Source: Paragonimus skrjabini miyazakii
Taxonomy: Eukaryota; Platyhelminthes; Trematoda; Plagiorchiida; Troglotrematidae
Length of the DNA: 64,000 nt
Assembly: GCA_014338405.1 (NCBI GenBank)
Contig: JTDE01002859.1
Location: forward strand, 1 to 64,000
Direction: 5' to 3'
Part shown: positions 25,255 to 39,600 of the stretch, piece by piece
Position numbering within the stretch: position 1 is the first letter of the stretch
Layout: each line of letters opens with the position of its first letter
The notes under the pieces: generated by a model
What the model was told of the DNA's origin: nothing
What the model saw: only the letters and a program-made list of their open reading frames with translations
The model's database searches: none
Translations under genes and position numbers: made by a program

Positions 25255-27084
25255 CTTTCTGACTGTCCAGTATCCTGCAGCACGAATGGCCAGTCCTAGA
25301 TGAAAAGGCTGAAAGCTTTCAAGCCTTCTGTCTACAATAGATTCTTACAACAATGAATGAATCATCTGCCAGCCAGTCATATGTAATTAGTTTAAAAAAA
25401 ACGTTGATCCATTGCGGACTGCAAAAATGAGTTTTTTTTGTCGTGATCTCCGCTTTAATTACCAGCTCCTACAACACTATGAACGGCAGCGTTCTGTCAA
25501 GTTGTTTCTGCAACAAGTATTGGCAAATTGTGAATATTACTCAGCTCAGAATGTAACAAGAATTAACCAGTTGACGGAACTGAAAAACATAATCGCACAT
25601 TTTATGTTTTCTATTATTGAAATAAACAATGAGATCAAAATAACTGATGAACACGTTAGATGAACGATTCTAATAGTTTTTAAATAAAGCACAGAAACAA
25701 CTTTCGTGTATTCAATGGCCTGCAACTTTGAAGATATCGCTGCTGTTTTGATTTACATAGGAAATATGTTATTCTTGCAAAACCTCAGTCTTACAGTCTT
25801 ACATTTGAAAACTTGATGGAAGCATAAATATACTATTGCCATAACCTGTACAGAACTCAGCGAGCGGAATTGAACAATCAATAATAATTTCACATGGAAG
25901 TCACATTCAAAACTAGCTTCGTTTTGTCCTTCACTATTCCACCTCATTCAATGTATCGTGGGAGCAGAAATGCAGAAGTATGCACAACGTTAACACAAGA
26001 TAGAAAGTTAAACCATAGGTTGTGTGACAGTCCTTCACCAAGTCATTGAAGGCAGTGTTCGCTCAATGGATTCTGGAATCGGCTTAGAATATCTACTGCT
26101 GACTCACTCTAACAAAAACAGGACCGGATTATTGTGCTATTCTTCTAAACTCGTCAACGAAATGTTGAAAAAGCAAACAAGCCTGAGTGAGGACGGATGT
26201 GTAACAGTATAATTTGATATTATTCATTGTAGTAATAAGTAAGTAGTAGGTTACCAACCGAACGTTCTTTAACAATTGTCATGAGCTTCAAAGGACCAGT
26301 ACTCAATATGTGCTCACGGTAATCCACCATGTGATTAACACGGTGGAAATTCGGCTGAGTCGGTTTCGTGCACCGTATGATAAATCAGTGTCTAAGTATA
26401 CTCAACATACGATACGCCTCGGAGCACAACCGGTGAAGGTAACAATCATGAAATTTGAACAAATTTTGTGGGTAAACAGGCATTTAATAGAACAATTTTT
26501 ACTGCATTTATGCTCTCTCTGACTTTGTATGGACTTTGTAATATTCCGTGACGATTCGTAAATAAACTCAGCCACATGCTTTATATTACATGCAATTGCC
26601 GAGGATGGCTTACAGCGTTCAATCCCACAAATATGGCATATGTATATCAGTCAGTCAGTCACACTTATTACATTTCATCAACATGAACTGGTGAAGTAAC
26701 ACTGTTTGTGGTCACAGAGTGAAGATAGTTTTTGCAGCTGTTAAGGTTTGGGTGTCCATTGATACTACTCGCCGAATATCTGTTGCCCATTCATTCACCA
26801 CACCTCACTTGACACTATGTATTGCCCATATCAGTTAACCCAGTGTAACTACAGTTATTGGCAGCGTAATGATGAAAGGCTGATTCGTGCACTCCCCTAG
26901 GCTTGATGTATATGAAACATAGACTAACCCATAGTCACGTTGGATTTTCTCAGTTACTGTGCGCACCTAAATGTTCACGTACCTTCTCTAGATAAAATCG
27001 TGGTTTACGCTGTCTGTTTCAAATCCTAATTGATTCAAAACTTATTAATGTTAAATACTGAATTTCTGGAAATTAGATTATTTT

Positions 27085-27420
27085 GAATTAGACTACTGAT
27101 GAGTAGACGGAGATTTGGTAATTTTCAAGTTGACTATTACATATAATAGATCAATGATGCCGTATTCCCATAGACTTTCCAGTCCGACCCTTTCAAAAAG
27201 AACAGCACCAGATTCTAGTTCCAATCACACTAAAGCGCGTCAGTAGTGCATATTCTTGTCACTGCCGAGACTAGAACTCCGTCCACGCTTTCATGAAGCA
27301 ACCGTGTTGACCACTACGCTATTGATCTCACATTGAGCACGACCGAATTACCGTGTGTGAACGCTCAACCACTTTTGCTTGTGAGTAGTGATCAGTTTGC
27401 TCGGTCCCCTCGATAGGAGA
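27085..27420 (-). repeat. tRNA-derived SINE, minus orientation; left arm of an inverted pair
   Basis: The reverse complement carries the SINE core (CAGTGGTCAACACGGTTGC or close) followed by a GAGTTCTAGTC-type B box. Its arm CCACTTTTGCTTGTGAGTAG (27370-27389) and the outer CTTTCCAGTCCGACCCTTTC (27175-27194) both reappear inverted in 27622-27860. Confidence 0.8.
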
Positions 27421-27621
27421 CGGAGTAACTGTCCTGGTAACTCCAATCGACGGCTGCGATCAATTGTGGGTGTTGTTCAACTCGGAAGTAACCAAATCCC
27501 CGACTACTCATCAGTAATCTAGAATATCGCCTAGAAGGTTTGATGAGATTTGGGAGTTCGAACTGTCTTGAAAAGTTCTGATCGCGGGATTATCGAGTAG
27601 AGTTAACATACAGTAAATATA

Positions 27622-27860
27622 CCTCCTATCGAGGCGACCGGGCAACTTGATCATTACTCACAAGCAAAAGTGGTTGAGTGTTCACATATGGTAATTTGGT
27701 CGTGCCTAACGTGAGGTCAATGGCGCAGTGGTCAACACGGTTGCTTCATGAAAGCGTGGACAGAGTTCTAGTCCCGGCAGTGACAAGAATATGCACTTTT
27801 GAAAGGGTCGGACTGGAAAGTTTACGGGAATGCGGCAACTGTGATCTATTTTGGGTAATA
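27622..27860 (+). repeat. tRNA-derived SINE, plus orientation; right arm of an inverted pair
   Basis: A-box-like TGGCGCAGTGG at 27721-27731 and a degenerate B box AGTTCTAGTCC at 27764-27774, spaced as in tRNA genes. The tail has GAAAGGGTCGGACTGGAAAG and TGTGATCTATTTTGGGTAAT, shared with the other copies. It pairs with 27085-27420 across a ~200 bp loop. Confidence 0.85.
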
Positions 27861-30800
27861 TTCAACCTGAGATATTTTAAACTGAACCTGATCTATATCC
27901 TTTGCATTTAGATAAGCCTTTCGGCCGTTCTACCCTGTGAAGAAAGAGTAGACTCCTCTTAGAACTTATCAGTAGTGTATGTCCCTCTGTTTGTCGGCTA
28001 CCATATCAAGAAGGACAAGCGTATGCAGAATCACGCAGTAATTGACTGGGAAATGAATGTGACAACTGCTCGGTTTTCAAAATCATCTTGCAACCGAAAC
28101 TCACATAACAAAGGCAAACGACGCATGCATGTGGTTTTGCTCAAATTGGCCGAGTGAATACCCCTTGTGCATATATGACTAAGGATCGGCAATTCCGTGC
28201 TTGTGAAATTATACGCTGAGAGCTTCAATGTCGCTGGATCAGTATTGTAAACAGTATTGACCTTTTATGCAGGTGTGTAGTGTGAATAAGTAGATGGATT
28301 TGAGTTGCGCTGCTGTCAACAGTCATTTGTTTTACATAGTTTGAAGCAGATCGGATAAACCCTTGACACGAGACCAACCACGGATGAGTGTGTGGATAAA
28401 ATGGTATATTGTACATTGTATCTATTCTGCCAGATAATTGTCATGCTCGATCCGCGTCGTGCTTGCCTATTTGCGTGTATTCTTCGCGGATATCGAACTT
28501 GTGTAGATTCAAGGAGGTAAAGGCGTCGCTGAATACAAACACAAATAAACCTTGTTGCTGTAAAAGAAAAGCTACGACCAACTGAAAACTCGCATAAGGA
28601 AAAGCACTCCCTACCGTCGTAGTTATGAAATAACATTTCATCTACAAATCTTATCGATTACCGAAGGCGAGAGTAAGGGATACGTAAAGTTCAGAGCATC
28701 TTTACAGTTTATCCTACATTAAGCGACAAAGCTCTGGTATCAGCGTCGATGACTGTAACTTAACGTAATTAAGTTATTCTATTTTACTGGCTTCAGATAA
28801 TTTCACAAACGTATTTGGAGCTCATTGTTCAAAACTATAAAAATCGATATGCCCCTGAATACCCCCTTGCTTTCCCCAGCAGCTTTTCACTTTAAACATG
28901 ATGGGTCTCAGCCACTCATTGCATATTTCTAACTCAGAGTAGAAGCTATAAATTTCCTAAGTAGCTGATTATCCAATTTTTCCGGTGTTAGCAAAATCTC
29001 ATTATCTGCGGATTTTACTGTCAAGGTTTAGGGCGACATAACCAAGACTGAGAGAGTTAAGTAACATCAAATCCGGCAGCGTTTAAAAATGGCAATATAA
29101 CAGTTGCAGGAACAAAGTCACTGGCTACGAGCTTTTTGTTTATTTTAACATATGATGTAAACAGACTGTGCAAGAAAACAATTCACACAAAGGCATATCT
29201 GCACTGTTTTTGTCAAAATGTAGCCCAGAGTCGGAGTACTCATCCCATACATTTTCAACAACGTAGTGCACGTTTTGGAAGAGTTTCATACATACAACAA
29301 TTACACAGTGAAACTTCTGTAAAGAGATGATATTCCATTACTGTATAGTCCAGGCATATATTATAGGCATAGCATTGTAAATATTTACTGGACGACACTA
29401 AGTTTCATATGCAAAAGATGGTATACAAAAAGACGGGAAGCCATAAACTGAGTTCGGATTTTTGATTCATTTCTGATATAACTGAGCAAATTTCATAAAT
29501 TCCAAGAGAATGGACGTTGTGATGGAAAGTGTTGTAAGATTTTCCGTGTGATTCGTAGATCACAAAAGTTGTACAAACTCAGTGGAATAACTGTTAACTC
29601 GTGCCCCAGAAACTTCGCGGAATACTCCCATTAGGATTAGCCATCTTATCCACCGCTGAAACACAATATGTGTTATTGTTTTTTGCAAAAGTACTACACT
29701 GATAATTCATTTATTCAGTAGTAGGATCTGTCACTATTCACACTTAGAAACGTAGTGAAATTCTAAAGTTTTCTTTCGAATACACAAACATGATGCCGAA
29801 TAGCTTTTGCCCACATACATTCAGGTTGTAATGATTGCGCTCATGTTGACAACAGCACATTTTTTATGGATAACCAGCGTAACAGATTTGATAGTTTTAG
29901 ACACGACCGAGCTTTGAAAATTTTGGGCTGTAGCTATACGTTCCGTTAAAAGATCGCTTGTTGAACATAGAACGCGCGTATGTTTTTGAGCAATAAACAA
30001 TAGGCGAATGAACCGTTGTAAATAACATACTTACAACTCAGTTGTACCGTTTGTCTAAGTCTCATTGAAGCTTGCTTATAGCAGAAACGCCAACTGAAAC
30101 TCTGTAGAACTTTGGTTGTTCCCAAGTTGCTAGATGACGTTATAATTTGTTCAAAGTGGGATGGCAAAAGTAATTCTCCTGACGGTCAAACGTTGCCGGC
30201 AGCATATTACCGTTTTTTGGTTGTTGCCATACATCAGATACTAATGTCCAGTGAAGTCTGACAACAGGCCACGTTACGGAAACGACAAATGCCGACATTT
30301 ATAGTCATTCACTCACTTGCGGTTCAATCGTGTCGTCTACATCAGACTCAGTGCAGTCCGTAGATTTTCATACCATCTGAAAATTTGAGACAGATTGAGT
30401 TTCTGCATAGTCCTTGTTGGCGCTTCTAACACCCGCAGAGATCCACAGACTCTACTAAGTCTGAGATGAATTGCATAACTAAATCTCAAGTGAGCTATTA
30501 CCTGTACACCAGCATATACCGTTCCAGTAGTAAGATGTGTGGACGAAGCTCACCAGCTACGTACACCCGGTGAGTAACACCGGCCGCAAACCTGTCGTGT
30601 GGTTGTGGTGAATTTTGATCATTTAACACATACTACTGGTGGCAATATACTTTGTAAATAAATCGTGTTTTATTATAGTCAGTTGATAAAAATAATGAGA
30701 CGGTCTGCCTATCTGAAATCATGCTGTTCAATGCGGCAATAGGTTCCGTTTAGCGTTGAAAAGAATAGTGAAATTGCACAAAGACTTATCGGGATAGTTG

Positions 30801-33800
30801 CTGTAAAAGCTAGCTGAAAACACTACACTAGAGTTTCTCAAAGTACCTCACAATTCAAAAGATCGTATTGACCCATAATATGTGTTCGAGAGTGTTCAAT
30901 AATGCGGCTCCTTTGCAAAACTTTCCGAGAAATTTATGGGACGGATCGCTACATTTTAACGATGATGTGTACATTGTGATGCTTACAAAAGTACGTTTAA
31001 TCTTTCAGTGAATGAACTAAAGGGTCCCAAATATATCTGACTGATAAATTGCGGCATTGGTAAAACGCCAATTATGATTACGGATGGTTATCTGGATAAA
31101 TTCATGTTTCTCGAAGTATTATTCATAGTACCGTTATTGGAAGAATCTTAAAAAGTAAGGATGTTGACATGCGGTGCTCCGCTGAACAATTTATGTTCTA
31201 CAATCCCAAAATCACACTTACCCAGTCCGTAATTCGATCAACTGATAATGGTTCAAATTGAACACAAAAGATTTTCGTCTGTAGTTATTGAGTGGTTTAC
31301 GAAAAATCGGCCTCTACAAATATTTAGACTTGAAACTACTGTTTTGGATCTCTTTCAAGAAAGACAAAATTCTGACTACAGCGGCAGGGTATGCAATTGC
31401 CAACAGTGTTGCCTAAGAAGTGAGGTATTAATGCATTAGTTTAACTGACGACGCACATCGATTCTAATATTGCTTTCAGAAGTTGGGATGGAACTCTGTC
31501 TGATTTCATATGGTGTGTCATAATCCTTGCCAATAACGTGTGGCCGTACAAAAACGTATCTGAAGCATGGCGGTTCACATGCATTAATAAGTTGTTATTT
31601 ATCGCACAACAAGGCAAGGAATTATTAAGCAGTGATAACAGATTGTGGAGCTTTAATTTTTTTATGATCATCAGTATTGGAACAGACAAATACAACGTTA
31701 TGTAGTCGACTCCATTTTTTATGAAGGAAGGTTATAAAGTGTACTATGATGGATTCAACAATTTCTGCGCTGGTCTAGGCGTTTGACACAACAGATTTTT
31801 CCTTGAAATATCTGTGAAATTATACAGCTGTCATTATTGTATCTTACTAACGATTTCAGAAAAAACTGTATATATTTATCATTTGGTTATCATGAACATC
31901 ACAATCAAACAGAATAGGTCAATGTTGCAGTTCAGCATGTTCAGTGGCCGACGGGGGAACAGACAGGGATATCAAATTTTGCACATATATGATAGTTCAA
32001 ATCAGTACAAATGCTGAGTGACTACTTATGTTGACTATAATCTTCGCGACGTTTGTTACGGCTAGATTTGTGCCAGCATGGCATATGACATTACACTCTC
32101 CTGTTCATAAAATTGCACATCAAAATATGCCTCTTAGTAGCAATGAATTCGGTATTTATGTTAAGCACTTGATTGCCCAGTCAAGATGCACTAACATAGA
32201 TCGTCGTCTTCAGTTTACTTACGCTGGATGTGCTTTATGTACTTGTATCGTCAGTTTGGATGTGGAGCCAACCAGTACTACTGTTTTAAGTGGTTTAACG
32301 GTGTATACAATTGATCAAAATATGATAATTTACCGTCAATGAATAACGGATGATATAAACAAGAAGTGAAATTTGTGTACACAAACTGCCTAACGAAAGA
32401 ATCCTGATCACCTTATTGATGTCTCAGGTCGGCATGCCAAATATGTATCAAACTTTTAGTTTGTAATCGAGTATGTACATGGATCTCTCTTTACAGACAC
32501 CCGGGAAGAAAAGTAAAACACTCTTTTGCAGTTTTAAAGCAGCGCTGATCACGCTGGAAATGTCTACACCCTAGTCAATTCCGCTACCCTGGCAGCTTCA
32601 AACTTTACTCGATCATATAACCTCCTGCTGTAAAATCGTTTCTCAGTAATCGTTTATTCACATCTTGTCCGATTACCAAATCTTGGTATTTGATGTTCAT
32701 CGCGTCGACCCTGAAAGATTTTTGCTGGAGTGAGCGAATTGATAGCTGGCTGAATGAAGGATATTCAGCATTACTATGCATATGAACTTCATGTATGTAA
32801 AACGAAAGTATAAAGGCTTACCCTGGTTGTTCATTACGATGGCGTTTCTGTCGAGTGGGGAAATTGTGTACGACAGACCGTACAAAGTCTGAACAGGATC
32901 TTCTTAGGAGTGGGTTAATTGCAAAAACGTATTCGGTCAACTTTTGGACTTCATTGCGAAGAGCAAGTGACCATATCTCAACCACAGTCAAAGCAGAGGA
33001 TATTGGTCTTCATCTACCCCCCTTGGATGGAAAGCCACAACACCAAAGTTGCCGGTGAAAATTTCAAATTCTCATTGATCGCGTATAATCCGCGGCGGAA
33101 CTGCATCTTAACTTTTCACGTACACAACGGCAATCTACTTCGCTGGCATTTCTTCCTCAGAAAAGCTCTACGTTTCATATCTCCTGCCAGTTCAATTGCA
33201 GTTGATCTGACGTACGCAACGACAGAAATCTGTGAAGCACCAGTGTAAAACAGAGTATAACTCCAAGTGGCTGTTGTTGGCAGTGACGCAGCGCAGATCG
33301 GTGTCTCAACATCCGAGAATAAATCCAGCTTCACCGATTCAGAAAACGCAATCTGTGCAGGACACACGGCTGATTGCGCCAAATCGCCTATGGTTTTACT
33401 ACGCAAACGCAGTCTCACGGTGTTGATGCTTCTGAACCGTTGTCAGTTAAGCGCAACATGCTGAGTCTCTGTTGACATAATGCGATAATACGATCACTCG
33501 CGTTACCGTCTTGTTACAGCCATTTACTCCAACCTGATAAGCAGTCATCTGACGTTCGTTCGTTGCATTGAGTTGTCTTCCTACCCCGAACCTATACAAT
33601 AAGTGAATGTTATATGCACTCCAATAGGGCAAACAAACAAAATATGCGCACCTTGTAATGTCAGTCTTCTTGACGTCCTGTTGAACGGGGTGTAAGAAAC
33701 TTTATCGTCCGAAACATTTATTGTTCAACAGCACGTAATTGTAAGCAACTATATCAGAGCGATCCATTTTAGTCAACCTGAGTGATTTGATGCATATCCA

Positions 33801-36654
33801 TAGAAGCTGGTAGAATACATAAAGTTTCGGGTGAGAGATGTGCTTAATTTAGTCTAGCTCCGGACAAATTAACTCATGGGAACCGGTTCACCCCTCTGTG
33901 TAGTCCCGTAATGCGGACTGTGGTTTTCAACAGCGCATACAAATCTATAATGCAGATTATCATGAACAAATAGCTCTGTAGACAGATGGTCGGCTTAGTT
34001 GTGGAGAACTTTCCCGGCGGTCCGAAACGTATATCTACAGCGAGTAGACGTGGACATGACAAAAGAAGAGGCTTAGCTGGGGTAACGTTCATCTGAAAAT
34101 ATTCGAAATTTTTTTCAGCAGAAAACTAACTCATGCAGAGCAGTCTTCGAACCTCAGTTAGCTTCTATCACTTTTCCAGGAAATATATGACAGGTAGGCA
34201 CAGTTCAGCTTTATAACACAATACTGGATGACATAAATGTTCACATGAATTCAATTTTTAACGCGGAATGATTGTGTATTATTCTCTTGATCACACATTG
34301 AGAGCGTGTACAAATTGAAGTGGTGACCTATTGCCGTCGGTTTTGTGGCAGACACATTATTTGAGCAGGAAAGGCTAGTCATAGTGACCACAATTTCCAT
34401 TTTGACGTAAGGCCCATTAAAACAAAAAAGAACTGGTTAAAAATAGATCAACAGTTCTGCTTGTAAACAATTTCCTGACATTTCTAGATGAATTTGTAAA
34501 CAATAAGTGTTACGGGTAATTTTTCGAATTTCCATAACAACTATTTTCTACCACAAGTCTTCAATATTCACGTTTATTTTCACATCATTAGCCGACTGCA
34601 TCATGATACTATTTGGTTTTAGCCGAGACTTGTTGATCATCTATCTCGTCTTTTTCGAAATGGCGTTAACTCTTGTCTGTTAACAGATTGAATTATTTGA
34701 GACAGTTGGATTCACCGAACATTTTGAACAAAGCAGTTAAACCACGAACAATGGAGATCCAAGCATTTCGTGTTTACTCGTCAGTAAAGTGTGAAGCAGA
34801 CGGAATCAACCAAAACTTAATCGGCAACTAGCTGATTGGAGCTTTTTACAAAATTATTAGACTTGCTGTAGCAATAGTAGCATCCATTTATCACCTTTGC
34901 TTGAACGCTTAAAAGAGTATGCGACAATCAATCGTTGACATCCAACGTTGAACACTTTGTAAACAAAACCACTGTTAAACCCTTTGGAATATCGTGTTTA
35001 ACTAAACTAATTTCAAATTGCAATAGAGAATTCGAGCAGTGGAAGGAGCGTTGACTCCGAACAAATTTAATGACCGCTTTTTCGCGTGTTACAACCATAC
35101 CAACTCTGATGCTGTTGGGCAATAATTGTGTGTGATGGATGTCATAACCCGAATGTTTCATTGCTCGATCTCAAAGAATCAAAAAGTCTGAAGTGTTTTA
35201 TAAGTTTCATTAGGTAACTGAGTAATTACTCCAACCTGTCATACATTATGCAATGTAGGAATATTACTGTAGTCAGTACAAGTAGAGATAATATCGACAA
35301 AATTACCTTTGTCACCCAAGATATGTGAACAACGCATCTTTGATAACATGCAGTTTTGTTCAAAATAATATACGTTATGATAAACGGTGTTCTTTTTCAA
35401 GTTCCACCCGATATGCTGAACGAAAAATCATACCATCTGTAACACATAACGTGGGACACTTTTATTAAGAATGCGGCAATACTTGCAAAGTTTTGTGACA
35501 CACAAGCTGACCAGAAGAATGTCACTATTATTCACCGTGACCTTCATCGTGGACCCTTTAACAAGTCATCCGTGAATGCTTCAGAAGCAGAATACAGACC
35601 TGTCTACTTATTCTGTAAATACAGATGTGCCTAATCACCTCCGGTCTTACTGGTCTCACGCTTATCACAGAATAATTGTACAAGAACATTTCGTTCGTAA
35701 ACTTATTCGGCCATAGTTTGGCTCAAAAACGAAGTCAGCGTTACTTTAGCATTGTCCTTGCTTATATTTGGATGAAACAACTCTCAATGTTGTGCCGTCT
35801 TTTATTATTGAGCCCCAAAAAATCAATGTACTGCGGATCTTCTAGAAGATTTACCCTTAAATTAAGCACTAATAACATACACATAAACATCGATTTGCTT
35901 CAAACTTTTCTTGTCCGAGTCTCGGTCATTTTCCCTTGCTAATCACCATACTACGAATAACCTTCAATCGAAGCTTCCTATTGCACATGTAAATGGTGTT
36001 AACAAAGTTCACTGAAAAAGCGCATCAGTCCCAAGGGTTTTTCAGTGTTCAATCATTAAAACTGATCCGTCATTCGAGGCGATTCAAAATGGAGGATTGC
36101 TAGTTAAAACCTAGTACTGATTCTTACATTTAAAATGTTGTTTTTCGAACTGTTTAAAGAATATTGAATCAATCAATTATGCAAAAAAAGCTGACATGTT
36201 CATTTCAGTTAATCAAAAAAAAATCCAATTTTCTATCCCGTAGTTGCTTGGAAATACGATAGGCCAAAGCAAATTTCAAGTGAAAATAAATGCTAATCAA
36301 AGGAAACGAGGCCTTACTTACAGCACTAGGGTTTGGCAACCGACTTGAGCTAGTACTGCATTTAGCAAGAGCATAACTGCTCACACGTTGTCCAAAATTG
36401 AACTCTAGGTGCATGGTCTGACTAAATAATTGATATGGCTCTCAAAAGACAGTCTTGACAAGTTTTTTCAAACATATGGTAAACGGCTTGCGGTATTCCT
36501 TAAAGTAATCCTCACCAAAATCTAGAAAACAAAATTTTACGAGCGGTATATTTGGTTGAAAAAATCGGTTAGGCAAGCAATCATTTTGTATGCAAATCTA
36601 TTATGTTTCAAATGTTTTCATGGTCCTAAACCATATTGGTCACTCCAAATCGCT

Positions 36655-39600
36655 TCAGGTTGCCAGCAGATGATACATCACCACTGCCGAAATAATAAGC
36701 GACCCCACCCGACACGTTTCTGTTGAGATTGAAGATAAAATTATGATTAGTATCCCGAAAACTAACACACTTGTTTCAATGTATTAAGGAACTGGTTAGT
36801 ACAACGATTTAGTTATTAAGCGGTGGTGGATTTGTAACTGCAGTTCAATTTAACGGACATTTTGCTCAATCCAAAAGTTAATACAACCTTGTTTGTGTTC
36901 ATCAATTTACTGAGAGTCTGTGCATATGATGAGTGAATGAAGATACCGAACACATAATTACCTCGGCATCAGACAATCTTAATAACTATGACCACAATGT
37001 TCTGAAGTATGCTTACCAGCACCTCCTGCGAGTCCCCTCAGTGTTTGTACTACATCGGCTGTATAAAAGTTGAAAATGCTTAATGTTAACGGTGGTAACC
37101 AATTAGCAGAATTGTATTTTCTTGAATCAATTTTATTTCTCAGAATTTGTATTGAATATATATATATACATTTATGATAGTTTAATGTATATATCCTCTT
37201 TCAGACCACTTTCTTTTAGCAAAATTTTCTAAGCATCTAGATTCACTTGCGAACAATACGTTACGGAACAATATTCAAAAACTGAACGCATAAGTATTAA
37301 TTTTACAAATTAAACATTTACTGCAATTCTTTCAGAATGTAATGCCTATGCGATGAAAGTTTATGCGTTTTTTTCGGATGAAATATAAAACTTGATGGTC
37401 ATAAACTCACTAATCAGTTATTTGTGCGTTTACCTCAGGCTCGACAAAGCCTGTGGATCAGCGCGAGTGTAAGGACCACTAACGAGAACTGTACAGAAAC
37501 ACGGTGTGCCTCAAGTTTCCATGTGATATTAAAATCCACAGAGAGCATGGATATTGAGTTAAGCAACAAAATTAACTCGAAAATAAGTTGATTGCTAAAG
37601 ATGTAGGTGATGGCATTCACCTTAACAGAACGAGTAGTCAAAATCCACCAGGTACGTGTTTATGATGACTGACAATACCCAAAAATTGGTCATATGCTTG
37701 CGGCAAATTATGACTGACAAACATATAGCATGTGTCACCGTAAATCGGTAAGTAAGAAACCCATCTGCAAAACAGACACGTGAATGTATACTCTCAGTAT
37801 ATGTATTTAGATTTCTGCGAAATATATGTATTAGTCCAAAACGTCTGTTTAACTTCACCGGTCATTGTCCGTCAAGAGTACATTTTTCCTTCCATACTAT
37901 CCAAATAAGCATCAAACATGAGGGCAAAGAACTGTGAACGCGAAACAACATCACTGATGGTTTTCTTGTTAAACGCTTTAAACAAGTTGATATATGACGA
38001 ACGTTCCCCAAACCTGGACGCAGCAAGTACAGACTGGAAGTTCAGGATATTTGTTTCAGACTCCTCCCTATAACCCTCGAACTCATATTGTGCATCATTT
38101 TCTCAGCAGTAATCTTAGGGACAGTAAAATAGTATTGATAGACATCCATAACATTAAATTTAGAACAAATATTGTGTGCCGACCTGCTTTGGAAAGTTTG
38201 CACTTCTCGATAAACTGACAGAAATGCAATCTTCATTTTCATTTTACAATTCACATTTTACATATTTTCACGTTTGGTCTGATTAGTTACACCAAGATGT
38301 ATTCTTTGTAACCTCACGGACAATGAGGATTATAGTTACAATTTAGGTAATATACACAATGCTGTTAATCTGATGAAATTTTCCTAGAATTTACCATAGT
38401 ATTTGCTCACAATAAAATACGGTTACACAGAATTCGTAATCGTCAGGTACGTCTTTTTACAATTCACTGTATACACGAAAGATACAACTAGACTTCTTTG
38501 ATAAAGTGATAACAGGATAACTGGAAACTCACATGGAAGGTTAAATCGTTTGGCAAGTTCATCGATGAAAAACGTTTTGACAGGACCTAGCAAAGTGAAA
38601 CATAATGAAGTGACAGTTTATCCAATGGAAATCAACGCTCCGTTGTATTGTTTCCTATTACAATCCATATAAACTGCAAATGATCATTAGTGATAAAGAA
38701 CTGAATGAAACCGTTATCCGAATTCTGGTGCATTTACAAAATAATCAGTGTCACACGTTTATTCTGCGTTAAGAAACATAACATTTCTACCGCAAACGTC
38801 ACCCAACATATTTACAAGTGACAATAGAAATATACAAATCTGGTAAGCAAACATGCCATTAAGATGGATTATATAGTCTACTACAATGACTTTTATCAAT
38901 TCATAATGTCCAGTAAAGAACTATCAAGATATTGTTAAGCGCACCCCCAAAATGTGGAATGTTTTTCGGCTCACCCTCGGTTCCGACTCAGTTATCACGC
39001 ATTCGGTAAAACATACGTGTTACATGATTAGCAAACCTAAAGTCAATACTCTTATCCTCAAATATCTTTGGTACAACTGGCCTGGTAACCATAAATGTAA
39101 TCATCCGTTGTGTGGTTACATCATACAAACAAACTTCCGTTCGCTTATAAACCATAGCATGCGGTTTGGTTTTCCTATCACTCGGAGCAGTTAAACAGAA
39201 GCACGTGAGGTGAATTAATGCGGATATTCACCAACCTGGAACTTTTCTCAGTTCGGTGATAAAAGTTGTTATGTCCTCATCTGAAACTGAAATAGAGCAA
39301 CATATTATGTGACACCTGACCTAATAGTAACAGCTAATAACAAATGGCGATGTTACTTATTTTAGTAGTTTCATGCTGCTGTTATACATAAGCAAGACAA
39401 CAGTACACTGGAATACATAGATGACTGGCGTTTCATGGTAATAAATTGATCGGTAAGGATTAATCAATTGTTTTATGTCGTCCTTTGAGAAATTGCGTTT
39501 CCGTTTGCTGTGTGCATTGAGTAAGATGTTGAGCAGAAGTTATATTTGAAGTGTTTTTGAGAGTAACTGCTGGAATTTTGTGGAATTCAATTATTAAATC

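Larger units (their letters stand above)
25255..36654. other. Gene B to gene C spacer, no supported gene
   Basis: About 11.4 kb in which no exon of the array family and no recognisable protein domain was found. It holds the inverted SINE pair at 27085-27860 and a GC-richer patch near 33000-33470 that is open on both strands. Short ORFs elsewhere look like chance. The 3' UTR of gene C should lie just below 36654. Confidence 0.5.

Noticed and set aside
35291..35334. Minus-strand ATG CGT start followed by LGDK and a GT donor, resembling both a signal exon and the exon 3 end of the array genes
   Set aside because: No hydrophobic core, no TATA box at the right distance, and no partner exons nearby; chance similarity.
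36205..36414. Minus-strand ORF containing a possible 28-nt exon (CTCAAGTCGG...) ending at GTAAGT
   Set aside because: It lies beyond the stop of gene C, the length breaks the frame, and the acceptor context is poor.
36481..36543. Minus-strand stretch after an AG starting ATTTTGGTGAGG as an alternative last exon of gene C
   Set aside because: The exon at 36655-36719 aligns with the hydrophobic last exons of genes A and B; this one does not.
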